Shown in pieces: positions 7,203 through 13,760 of a DNA stretch of 17,448 nt. This stretch comes from Nitrosotalea sp. Lineage in GTDB: Archaea; Thermoproteota; Nitrososphaeria; Nitrososphaerales; Nitrosopumilaceae. The notes below the pieces were generated by a model. That model saw only the letters and a list, made by a program, of their open reading frames with translations, ran no database searches and was not told the DNA's origin. Within the stretch, counting starts at the first letter, position 1. Every line of letters starts with the position of its first letter. Both the position numbers and the translations under genes were made by a program. The stretch spans positions 1 to 17,448 of the forward strand of contig JARLFW010000177.1 in the NCBI GenBank assembly GCA_031296345.1, given 5' to 3'.

Positions 7203-8291
7203 TTCTTCTAGTTTTGCTGGAAGATACTTGTCTGTAATATTAGTAAGACCATACTTTGAGAATGCTTCAAGTTCTGCCTTTCTTTTTATCTTGAGAAATA
7301 CCTCTAGTTGTTTTTTCCAATTTCCTTCTTGATACCTAGGATCCTTTTGAAGATCATAAATTCTCTTTATGTCAGATTCTGTCATGGGGATTGTTGGTAG
7401 CTTGTATTTTTCAATATCAGTTGCCCAAACACCTAACCATTTTGCGTCTGGTACGGTCAATTCTCTCAAATGAGCTGCATTTGCAGAACCAGATTTTATC
7501 ACCATTGCAATGTGTTCGCCATACACATCACCGTCTGCTAGAATAACTACAGGTAATCCCATTTCTGTGTTTAATCGTCTCAAGAGATTTCTTGTTGACC
7601 TAGGAGCTTGACCTGCTGTATCAACAATTATAGCTTTAAATTTTTTATGAACTTTTTCTTCAACGAATCTTGTAAAAAGACCACCCTTTTCAATGGCAAT
7701 AACAAGTTCTGCACTAGTATCAACAAGTTCTGCACTGCTCAAACTTGGACCTATCAAATATCCGTCAGGATGATCCGAGAGATTCATTCTTTTCCCCTCA
7801 TATCCTGGAACAGTATATTCAATTGTCAAGTCTCCAAAGACACTACTTCTTTCCTCAGGAAATATGTGAAATTCTTCACGAGGACTTGTGAGAACTGCTT
7901 CCAAGTCTACTATAATATTATCAGATTCTGGCTGATCCTCAAAATCAATACTAAACGCCTGTGAAGAATAATAAATGTCTCTTAATGTGGATGATTTTCC
8001 TTCTCGAACCAATCTATTGACAAAGAAAGCAAGCCAAGCAAGCTGTGTATAGGAGCGTAACTGCGACATGTTTCTAGAACTACGGACAGCGCTTGCACTA
8101 CCCAAAATGTATTGTCTTATTTTTTTATCATAAACAATATTGCTCACTGATCTACTAGGTATTACAAATTGTGGAAATTTTCCTTTGTCAAGATTATCAT
8201 ATATGCTAAGACCTTGTTGTTCCAATAATGATAGCAATCTTTTCTTTCTTTCTTCAGCTGTCTTGGCACTAGACTTGTTCTTCAATCTCAC
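7188..8291 (-). CDS. top6A: DNA topoisomerase VI subunit A
   Basis: The DNA-cleaving subunit of type IIB topoisomerase, a Spo11 homologue, which works as an A2B2 complex to relax and decatenate DNA. The 367 residues are full length. The 5Y-CAP domain carries LRDIYY (103-108), with Tyr108 the expected nucleophile by alignment with the Spo11 motif. The Toprim domain has Glu201 in IAIEKGG and D-G-D at 253-255 in LADGDVYGEH, the Mg-binding residues. The start is GTG at 8291, 23 bp inside the end of top6B, preceded by a weak GGATG. The two subunits are thus translationally coupled, as usual in archaea. A short internal duplication gives Ser-Ala-Glu-Leu-Val twice (186-190, 193-197). The 3' end overlaps the converging Hsp20-like gene by 15 bp. 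Confidence 0.96.
   Translation of the reverse strand: MRLKNKSSAKTAEERKKRLLSLLEQQGLSIYDNLDKGKFPQFVIPSRSVSNIVYDKKIRQYILGSASAVRSSRNMSQLRSYTQLAWLAFFVNRLVREGKSSTLRDIYYSSQAFSIDFEDQPESDNIIVDLEAVLTSPREEFHIFPEERSSVFGDLTIEYTVPGYEGKRMNLSDHPDGYLIGPSLSSAELVDTSAELVIAIEKGGLFTRFVEEKVHKKFKAIIVDTAGQAPRSTRNLLRRLNTEMGLPVVILADGDVYGEHIAMVIKSGSANAAHLRELTVPDAKWLGVWATDIEKYKLPTIPMTESDIKRIYDLQKDPRYQEGNWKKQLEVFLKIKRKAELEAFSKYGLTNITDKYLPAKLEESKSF
7701..7736 (-). repeat. 15-bp direct repeat inside top6A
   Basis: The sequence aacaagttctgcact occurs at 7701-7715 and again at 7722-7736, period 21 bp. It encodes the twofold Ser-Ala-Glu-Leu-Val just before the Toprim glutamate. The period is a multiple of three, so the frame is kept. 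Confidence 0.85.
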
Positions 8292-10101
8292 TTCCCATCC
8301 TTATTAGTTGGTTATAATTTGGCTCTTTTTTCTTACCAGCAAGTTCAGTTGCAAATTGTGCAATTAGTGGTACATATTTTGAGTAAAGATTAGCTCTCTT
8401 TTTTGCCATATCATCTGCCCCTTTTCTAGACATATGAACCGCCAATTTTCTTGCCAGATATTGTAATGCATTTTTTAATTCCCTTTCTAGCTCAGGTCGG
8501 TCTGCTACATTTTCTTTTCCTACTGTTTTATACGGAATTCTTGTGGAGCAAATATGAGATACAATCACAAGGGGAGGATCACCTTTTATTTTATATCTAC
8601 TCCATTCAGTCTCATTTACTATTTTGAGTACTACATCACTTCCTTCATCATATAAAAGTGGGATACGATTAGCAAAACGATAAACTTTGAGACCAGATGG
8701 TGGAATATCACCACCATAGGCAATACCCATTTCTACAACAAATGGAAATCCAGAATATGCTGAGGCATTACGTTGCCAGACAGCTGCAAACTCGGGATTG
8801 AAAAACTTCATTATTCCTTTAGAAAGAGGTGCTTCCCCTAAAGGTGCCAAGCAACTGGGATCTGGTGCAAGGAATTCTTCAAATTTTTGGAGTGCATCAG
8901 CTAGTTTTACTAGCTCCTCGTTTGTCATACTACCTATTCTTTTATCTGGCTTGAATTTGGCAAACTCACAGAATTTTACTGCTGTAGTAGGTCCAACCCT
9001 TTGGAATCGCTTGGTCAAAAAGGTGATGAGGGTATCACCCTGAATGGTACTTGCAAGTTGCTTGTAATATGGACTCTCTGGGTCTAATTCTACTGCATGC
9101 GATTGAGACTCTCCAAAGTCCCAATATGTAATAGTCTTATTGGCAATATCAATATCATCGATTCTGATTTTTTTCAATCCTTCAAAATCAATATTTAGAA
9201 AAGACATTACAGAAATTACGGTTCTTACAGGTTTTGAGATATCAGACCAACGCTTTTGTGCTTTTTCTAAAATCTCTTTTGGAGAGAGACTTTTCTTTAG
9301 ACCTAGTTCTTTTTTGACTTTATCGATCATTTTGTTGTCAATGGTGGGAATCTGGTAATGTGTATCTGTGATCATTCTTCTAATAGTCTCAACATCAATA
9401 CCATGAGGATGAGGTTTGATGACTGTCGGTGGACGCGGCATATCTTTTACAATTCTTGGATAATGGAATTTTTCACCACTTGGATCTTCAAATGTTATTG
9501 ATGCATATGGCGTAATCAGTGAAGTCTGATATACATAATCGCGTACTTTTAATCCTGCTTTGGAATAATCTCCTTCAAGAACAATACTTACTGAAAGACC
9601 TGTCTTTGATCCTTCTTTTGTTGTATGTTTTAGAATAACAGGTTTGTTTTTTTGAATGTCAAGTAACATTACAAACTCATCAAGTGTTTTACCATCGGAA
9701 CAACTCTTCACAGTAACTGGTTTGTTTGTAGTAATCTGACCATAGAGAATAGCCATTGTAGCACCAAGACCAAACATACCTCTAGCTTGCTTGAGACCAA
9801 ATTTAGAACCATAAAGAACTGTACCAAAAGCAAGTGGGATGTGTTCAGGATCAATTCCAGGGCCGTTGTCTTTCACAGTTAAGATGTAATGTTTGGGATC
9901 TGGTTTTTCTGCATCTACTGCTTTTATGGAAAGATGAATATCTGGGAGGATTTTCTTTTGATCACATGCATCAAGTGCATTTTCTACAAATTCTCTAACA
10001 GATGTGTAAAGTGATCTAGTTGGATTACTAAATCCTGCAAGATCTCTATTTCTATAGAAAAATTCACTGGGAGATATTTGGCTGAAGACTTCTTTACTCA
10101 A
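8269..10101 (-). CDS. top6B: DNA topoisomerase VI subunit B
   Basis: The ATPase subunit of topoisomerase VI. The 610 residues carry an N-terminal GHKL ATPase: the N-box REFVENALDACD (36-47) with Glu40 and Asn41, the G1 box KDNGPGID (77-84) and the glycine-rich lid RGMFGLGATMA (107-117). A helix-2-turn-helix insert and a transducer domain follow in the usual order. A charged C-terminal tail is present, as in the longer (about 600-aa) archaeal forms. The start is TTG at 10101, with a strong SD (GGAGG at 10110-10114, spacing 8). It overlaps the end of the KH-domain gene by 8 bp. It is followed by top6A with a 23-bp overlap, which should fix near-equal synthesis of the two subunits. Confidence 0.96.
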   Translation of the reverse strand: MSKEVFSQISPSEFFYRNRDLAGFSNPTRSLYTSVREFVENALDACDQKKILPDIHLSIKAVDAEKPDPKHYILTVKDNGPGIDPEHIPLAFGTVLYGSKFGLKQARGMFGLGATMAILYGQITTNKPVTVKSCSDGKTLDEFVMLLDIQKNKPVILKHTTKEGSKTGLSVSIVLEGDYSKAGLKVRDYVYQTSLITPYASITFEDPSGEKFHYPRIVKDMPRPPTVIKPHPHGIDVETIRRMITDTHYQIPTIDNKMIDKVKKELGLKKSLSPKEILEKAQKRWSDISKPVRTVISVMSFLNIDFEGLKKIRIDDIDIANKTITYWDFGESQSHAVELDPESPYYKQLASTIQGDTLITFLTKRFQRVGPTTAVKFCEFAKFKPDKRIGSMTNEELVKLADALQKFEEFLAPDPSCLAPLGEAPLSKGIMKFFNPEFAAVWQRNASAYSGFPFVVEMGIAYGGDIPPSGLKVYRFANRIPLLYDEGSDVVLKIVNETEWSRYKIKGDPPLVIVSHICSTRIPYKTVGKENVADRPELERELKNALQYLARKLAVHMSRKGADDMAKKRANLYSKYVPLIAQFATELAGKKKEPNYNQLIRMGSEIEEQV

Positions 10102-10666
10102 GAATATTTCCTCCCTCCCAAAGTTGAAGTCTCTCTAGTTTTTGTCTTCTCCTTGATTCTTGAAGATCATTGTAAACTTTACCATGTGTACTACCACTGG
10201 AAATAGATGTTATTGCATTAACAGCAGATTTTAGTTGAGTTCCATCCCCAATCAAGGCAACGGTTCTACCATAAACAGATACTTTGGCACCACTTAGGTC
10301 CTCTATATTTTTTCTAACACGACCACTTTCTCCTATTATTCGACTCTTTATTCTCTCAATTTGAGCAGGAGACTTTCCAGCAAATTGACGTAAATCAATA
10401 ATATGTAATGAAGTTTCTTCTTGAACAAGACGTAGTGCATTCTCTGCAGAGAAGCCACGACCTATAGCCATTACAATTTCTTCGGCCTTAAACGGCATTA
10501 TATTTTCAACATCCCCTACTCCCCTTATGACTGTCTCGCCTGTTTGACCATCGACTGATAATGAAACAGAACAAATTTTTTCTATCTTGGTTTTTACCTT
10601 TCCTGCTTTACCAATCAATACTCCAACACGATCAACTGGGATTAGTATGGTTTTCTCAAAGATCAT
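10094..10666 (-). CDS. two-KH-domain RNA-binding protein, archaeal Dim2/Pno1 (Krr1-like) family
   Basis: Archaeal homologue of the eukaryotic pre-rRNA processing factor Dim2/Pno1, which binds the 3' end of small-subunit rRNA during 30S maturation. The 190 residues hold two KH domains. The first has VLIGKAGKVKTKIE, with G-K-A-G at 19-22. The second has RIIGESGRVRKNIE, with G-E-S-G at 112-115 and the ending AKVSVYG. A basic, helical C-terminal tail (about 165-182, LQESRRRQKLERLQLW) follows. The ATG at 10666 overlaps the RIO1 stop (ATGA) and has a GAGGG SD 7 nt upstream. The RIO1 kinase, which acts in the same maturation step, is directly upstream, which supports the assignment strongly. Confidence 0.88.
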   Translation of the reverse strand: MIFEKTILIPVDRVGVLIGKAGKVKTKIEKICSVSLSVDGQTGETVIRGVGDVENIMPFKAEEIVMAIGRGFSAENALRLVQEETSLHIIDLRQFAGKSPAQIERIKSRIIGESGRVRKNIEDLSGAKVSVYGRTVALIGDGTQLKSAVNAITSISSGSTHGKVYNDLQESRRRQKLERLQLWEGGNILE

Positions 10667-11580
10667 CTTGTAACCCTCTTAAACACATCAATTGGATTGT
10701 CCACCGTTAGTCCTCTCTTAACAAAGAATTTAGTAATATTACTAATATCTCTTTCAAGAAATTCTTTGGTTTTAGGATGTCTTATATCTACCGCAGAGCC
10801 AAAATCAAAAACTACTGGTCCCTCTTTTGTTTTGAAAAGATTATACTCTGAAAGATCCGCATGAACAAGTTCAGCTTTTTTATATAGATCAGAAATAATC
10901 GTTATTGTTTTTTCGTAATCAGAATAATCTACTTCTGATTCAACCAATGTAGGAGATGGAACACCGCCAGTTCCTACAAATTTCATTACCAGAATATTTT
11001 TTACCACAGTTATTGGTTCCGGACATGGAATTTCACAATTAAAGGCCTTGCTCAAATTACGAAACTCCTTTCTAGCCCATAATTCCACAAGTGATCTAGT
11101 ACCGCTTTTTATTCTAGTAAACCTCGGATCTCCAATAAGGTAAGGATATCGTTTTTTAAAGTTCGATGTGGTGACAAGATAAATTTTTACAGCAAGATCA
11201 TTGCCAAATGGGTCAACTCCCCAGTACAGTTGAGACTCTTTTCCCGCACCTACAGCACCATTGACATAAGAAATAATACCATTATTTATCAGCCGTGAGA
11301 GGGTCATCACAGTAGACTTGTCAAAGACCGCCTCGAGCACTTTGTCTTTGTCAAATATGTCCTTCTCAGATTTTCTCCCTCTTGCGATACCAGTAAGTTT
11401 GAGGTTCATCTTTCTTGCCAATTTTTCGTGGAGTCCCAAATCAGAATCTTCAGTGGTTGAATCTTCTTCGACTTCACTTGTTGTTTCTAACGAGTCTAGA
11501 TCACTTTCTTCTGTAATCTCTAGCTTATTGTCTTCTTCAATTACTTCATCATCAAATTCATCTATAGATTCTTTATTCAT
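10663..11580 (-). CDS. rio1: RIO1-type serine protein kinase
   Basis: An atypical kinase/ATPase for late small-ribosomal-subunit maturation. It has 305 residues. The first about 50 are a highly acidic, Ser/Thr-rich tail, probably disordered. The kinase core shows a P-loop GAVGAGKESQLYWG (108-121), the ATP-binding lysine in A-V-K-I-Y (Lys132), LVELWARKEFRNL (164-176), the catalytic loop V-H-A-D-L-S-E-Y-N (239-247) and the metal-binding D-F-G (259-261). The H-A-D-L-S-E-Y-N loop marks RIO1, because RIO2 carries a different loop. The P-loop G-K-E-S is somewhat RIO2-like instead of the usual RIO1 S-T-G-K-E-A-N. The ATG at 11580 has an AGGAG SD with spacing 9 and lies 60 bp after aIF1A in the same operon. 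It overlaps the KH gene by 4 bp. Confidence 0.92.
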   Translation of the reverse strand: MNKESIDEFDDEVIEEDNKLEITEESDLDSLETTSEVEEDSTTEDSDLGLHEKLARKMNLKLTGIARGRKSEKDIFDKDKVLEAVFDKSTVMTLSRLINNGIISYVNGAVGAGKESQLYWGVDPFGNDLAVKIYLVTTSNFKKRYPYLIGDPRFTRIKSGTRSLVELWARKEFRNLSKAFNCEIPCPEPITVVKNILVMKFVGTGGVPSPTLVESEVDYSDYEKTITIISDLYKKAELVHADLSEYNLFKTKEGPVVFDFGSAVDIRHPKTKEFLERDISNITKFFVKRGLTVDNPIDVFKRVTR

Positions 11581-11589
11581 TTTATTTTG

Positions 11590-11594
11590 CTCCT
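11590..11594 (-). promoter_or_regulatory. Shine-Dalgarno of RIO1
   Basis: AGGAG on the minus strand, 9 nt before the ATG at 11580. It contrasts with the operon's first gene, aIF1A, which has none. Confidence 0.6.
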
Positions 11595-11640
11595 ATAGAC
11601 AACATTAATTGTAAAACAAACTTTGTAAAATCTATTACTA

Positions 11641-11952
11641 TTAGAAATCTTGTGGCATGAGCCCTTTTTGTTTTAGTATATCAACTTGTGAGAGTGTATA
11701 TCTCCAAGTAATATCTCCACGATCATCCGCTCTGAAATCCCATGGGGCAATTGTTACAACATCATTATCTCTTATCCAAATTTTTCTTTTCAGTTTTCCC
11801 CGGATTCTACCCATCCTAGTCTTGTCATCGGTACACCTTACAAGTATGTGATCACTGCCCAAAAGTTTTACAACTCGTCCTAACAACTCGCCTTCCCCAG
11901 GCAAATACATTTCTTTTAACTCACTTTCGTTTAGTACTTTTCGCTTACCCAA
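11641..11952 (-). CDS. eif1a: translation initiation factor aIF1A
   Basis: An OB-fold initiation factor that binds the small-subunit A site and helps start-codon selection. The 103 residues match the archaeal family: GELLGRVVKLLGSDHILVRC (21-40), the basic strand RMGRIRGKLKRKIWIRDNDVV and I-A-P-W-D-F, then a helical C-terminus. The start is TTG at 11952. The frame upstream is open for only seven codons without ATG or GTG, and the next Met is well inside the domain. A TATA-like box (11981-11988) about 32 nt upstream and no SD suggest an almost leaderless mRNA. It heads the operon aIF1A-RIO1-KH-top6B-top6A, an arrangement I know to recur in archaea. Confidence 0.95.
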   Translation of the reverse strand: MGKRKVLNESELKEMYLPGEGELLGRVVKLLGSDHILVRCTDDKTRMGRIRGKLKRKIWIRDNDVVTIAPWDFRADDRGDITWRYTLSQVDILKQKGLMPQDF

Positions 11953-11980
11953 AATTCTCAGACAACAGAGTGTTCAGTAT

Positions 11981-11988
11981 GTATATAT
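11981..11988 (-). promoter_or_regulatory. TATA-like box of the aIF1A operon
   Basis: On the minus strand this reads atatatac, centred about 32 nt before the TTG start at 11952, predicting transcription from about 11957. It would drive the whole aIF1A to top6A operon. Confidence 0.5.
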
Positions 11989-11999
11989 TCGTTGTATTT

Positions 12000-12296
12000 T
12001 CAAAATTTGAAAACAATTAGAAATGGAATTCCGTCAATTTCTTTTACACCTTTTGCAGTTCCCACTCCAATCTTTATTGAAAGATCAACTGTTTTTCTAC
12101 CAGCCATGTTAATTATTGAAGAACTTTTTAGAAGTGATTCTGCTTCTTTTTCATCAACCACCCGGTCTCCATAGTAGTTCTTTGTGATTTTTACCTCCAA
12201 GTCAGATTGTTTGAGTGTTCTGCCAACTAATTCGACATCACACATATTCAACATCCTATTGTTTTGTTGATTCACTACTCTTACTGCAAAATTCAT
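12000..12296 (-). CDS. DUF424 family protein
   Basis: A 98-residue soluble protein with the DUF424 pattern: M-L-N-M-C-D-V-E-L-V-G-R-T (residues 15-27), V-K-I-T-K-N-Y-Y-G-D (35-44), S-S-I-I-N-M-A-G-R-K-T-V (58-69) and I-G-V-G-T-A-K-G-V followed by G-I-P-F-L-I-V-F. The family is archaeal and its biochemical function is not known. Its stable linkage to translation genes suggests a role in translation or RNA. Here its ATG immediately follows the aIF2-beta stop (TAA then ATG, zero gap), so the two must be co-translated. The stop lies 47 bp from the aIF1A start. Confidence 0.8.
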   Translation of the reverse strand: MNFAVRVVNQQNNRMLNMCDVELVGRTLKQSDLEVKITKNYYGDRVVDEKEAESLLKSSSIINMAGRKTVDLSIKIGVGTAKGVKEIDGIPFLIVFKF

Positions 12297-12719
12297 TTAC
12301 GCATATTGGCCCTTTAGAGGAGATTTAGCTCCGCAGGCTTCACATTTCAGAGAGGTTACCCTATTTTCCTTTTCAACCCTCGTATCAGGGCTCTTACAGG
12401 TTGGGCATTCCACATATTCCTTAAGATATCTATTCAAACGAATTGTAAATTCATGAGGGTCTTTTTTCCCTACAAATACTGCCTTGTCACCTCCAAATTG
12501 TGCGGGAGTTGCAAACTCCTTTGACAAATACTGGAGAAGCTTCTCAGGATCTCTTCTCAATATTTTTGGAAATTCAGAAAAGTTTCTGAAAAATGTTCTG
12601 TTACCTTGCCACATTATATCCACTTTAGGAAGTTCAAATCGTGATGTAGAACCAGCTTGAATTTGAGATACTTTATCTTGAATTCCCTTCAATAATTTTT
12701 CGTATTCTGCCTTTGTCAA
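12297..12719 (-). CDS. eif2b: translation initiation factor aIF2 subunit beta
   Basis: The beta subunit of the heterotrimeric aIF2 that delivers initiator Met-tRNA. The 140 residues include a short N-terminal helix (MTKAEYEKLLKGI), the alpha-beta core with GNRTFFRNFSEFPKILRRDP (39-58) and L-x-K-E-F-A-T-P, and a C-terminal zinc ribbon with C-P-T-C and C-E-A-C. The start is TTG at 12719, immediately preceded in frame by TAG (12722-12720), so no upstream start exists. A TATA-like box centred 28 nt upstream fits a leaderless transcript starting at this TTG. Length is normal for archaeal aIF2-beta. DUF424 follows with no gap. Confidence 0.95.
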   Translation of the reverse strand: MTKAEYEKLLKGIQDKVSQIQAGSTSRFELPKVDIMWQGNRTFFRNFSEFPKILRRDPEKLLQYLSKEFATPAQFGGDKAVFVGKKDPHEFTIRLNRYLKEYVECPTCKSPDTRVEKENRVTSLKCEACGAKSPLKGQYA

Positions 12720-12743
12720 CTAGAATAGTTATAGAATCGCTAC

Positions 12744-12750
12744 CTATATT
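12744..12750 (-). promoter_or_regulatory. TATA-like box of aIF2-beta
   Basis: On the minus strand this is aatatagg, centred 28 nt before the TTG start. It implies transcription starting at or next to the start codon. It supports TTG as the true start. Confidence 0.5.
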
Positions 12751-12780
12751 GATTTACTCTAGAAAAAGAAGAATATTGTA

Positions 12781-12924
12781 CTAAGGCTTTCCTATACGGA
12801 ATACATTAGTACTACATTTAGGGCATGTGCCCTTTACCGCAGGTCGTCCGTTCTTTAGCTTAACTTCCTTTGGATTTGTGATGTCGACTTTTTTTCTGCA
12901 TTTTACGCAGTATGCTTGAGTCAT
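12781..12924 (-). CDS. 47-aa zinc-ribbon protein (DUF5679-like)
   Basis: A small gene that reads cleanly from ATG 12924 to TAG 12781. The 47-residue product begins MTQAYCVKCRKKVDI, has K-N-G-R-P-A-V-K-G-T-C-P-K-C in the middle and ends F-R-I-G-K-P. Two Cys-x-x-Cys pairs (Cys6/Cys9 and Cys34/Cys37) form a single zinc ribbon. The K-N-G-R-P-A-x-K-G-x-C-P-x-C pattern matches the small DUF5679 family common in archaea and some bacteria. Its function is unknown. A TATA-like box (tatatacc, centred about 27 nt upstream) with no SD suggests a leaderless mRNA. It lies 61 bp upstream of aIF2-beta, which has its own promoter. Confidence 0.85.
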   Translation of the reverse strand: MTQAYCVKCRKKVDITNPKEVKLKNGRPAVKGTCPKCSTNVFRIGKP

Positions 12925-12946
12925 TTCAACATCTTACGAATGAAGT

Positions 12947-12956
12947 GGTATATAGC
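12947..12956 (-). promoter_or_regulatory. TATA-like box of the small zinc-ribbon gene
   Basis: On the minus strand this is gctatatacc, centred 27 nt before the ATG at 12924, the exact spacing expected for leaderless transcription in archaea. Confidence 0.55.
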
Positions 12957-12983
12957 AAGATTCAGTAAAAATTATTTCACTAT

Positions 12984-13007
12984 ACGCCTAGAGGGCGTTA
13001 AATTTTT
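12984..13007 (+). terminator. hairpin plus T-run in the divergent intergenic region
   Basis: Stem acgcc/ggcgt (12984-12988 and 12994-12998) with a 5-nt loop is followed by attttt (T-run 13003-13007). It looks like an intrinsic terminator on the plus strand, but no plus-strand gene precedes it, so it may instead be a regulatory stem or chance. Confidence 0.25.
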
Positions 13008-13021
13008 ACATGACCTAATTC

Positions 13022-13034
13022 AGATCATAGATCT
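13022..13034. promoter_or_regulatory. perfect inverted repeat AGATC-ATA-GATCT
   Basis: A 5-3-5 inverted repeat in the 255-bp gap between the divergent genes starting at 12924 and 13180. It could be an operator. The rest of this gap, outside the two TATA boxes and the hairpin at 12984-13007, shows nothing I can name. Confidence 0.2.
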
Positions 13035-13147
13035 AGAATTTTCATAAAAACATACATTTTTGTCATATTTCTTATGAGGAAATGATCCAACTGAATGAAA
13101 TTAACAAATCAGCCACGATAATAATCAAATTGTTGAATGCAGTTATG

Positions 13148-13157
13148 CTTTTAAAAG
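13148..13157 (+). promoter_or_regulatory. TATA-like box of the membrane-anchored helical protein
   Basis: The sequence cttttaaaag is centred 27 nt before the ATG at 13180, and no SD is present. It fits a leaderless transcript. Confidence 0.55.
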
Positions 13158-13179
13158 CGCCCTAAAGAGACTCACTTGA

Positions 13180-13680
13180 ATGGCAACTAGGAAAGGCATC
13201 ATAATTACGGTAGCAATGCTGGCAGCTATTTCAGGTGCAAGTTTTGTAGTATGGGTTCTTCCACAAAATCATGGTTCTTCTCCTATTGTTGTCTCAGATT
13301 TCAAAAGTGAGCTAGATAGTGTAAAAGAGAGACATTTGCTAATTACTAGTACAATAGAGTCAAACCTCAAAGCATTGTCAGATAAGAGCATGACTCCAGA
13401 TGAATTTATCAATCAAACCCAGATTTCATCGGTTCAGATCACCTCATTGACAAGTGAGCTAGTAGAGAGCAATGCCCCTACTGAATGGAAACAAAGCTAT
13501 GGAGCCTACTTTGAATCCCTCAAAAAGTACAACGATTATCTTACTGAGACAATCTCACTTGCAAACAAGATGAAAAGTGGAATATCTCCAAGTGATCTAA
13601 ATGATGAGATGACAAAGTTAGATGCCATCAAGAAAGAAGCAGATGCACTGGTAACCAAATCGGACCAAACCCGACCTTGA
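13180..13680 (+). CDS. membrane-anchored helical extracytoplasmic protein, unknown function
   Basis: A 166-residue protein. A short basic N-terminus (M-A-T-R-K) is followed by one hydrophobic segment (residues about 7-27), which fits a signal anchor or an uncleaved signal peptide. The remaining about 135 residues are polar and helix-rich, with heptad-like Leu/Ile spacing (SELDSVKERHLLI, SSVQITSLTSELVE, MTKLDAIKKEADAL). This suggests a coiled-coil or helical bundle outside the membrane. There are no Cys pairs or catalytic motifs. I do not recognise the family. It has its own TATA box and diverges from the zinc-ribbon gene. The next gene (13761) has a separate promoter, so it is probably monocistronic. 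Confidence 0.7.
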   Translation: MATRKGIIITVAMLAAISGASFVVWVLPQNHGSSPIVVSDFKSELDSVKERHLLITSTIESNLKALSDKSMTPDEFINQTQISSVQITSLTSELVESNAPTEWKQSYGAYFESLKKYNDYLTETISLANKMKSGISPSDLNDEMTKLDAIKKEADALVTKSDQTRP

Positions 13681-13727
13681 TAGAATCTAATCAAAATTTG
13701 AGTTGAATTTCTTAAAGCACTTGTAAA

Positions 13728-13736
13728 ATTATATAG
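13728..13736 (+). promoter_or_regulatory. TATA-like box of DUF373-uppS-Nudix operon
   Basis: The sequence aattatata lies about 29 nt before the GTG at 13761. It would start transcription near the GTG, or give an about 20-nt leader for the ATG at 13779. Confidence 0.45.
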
Positions 13737-13760
13737 AAACTACATTAATTAATAGGAAAT

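Noticed and set aside
7608..7964. Open frame of 118 codons on the plus strand
   Set aside because: It is antisense to the catalytic Toprim region of top6A; its composition (Asn/Phe/Lys-rich) is that of a shadow frame.
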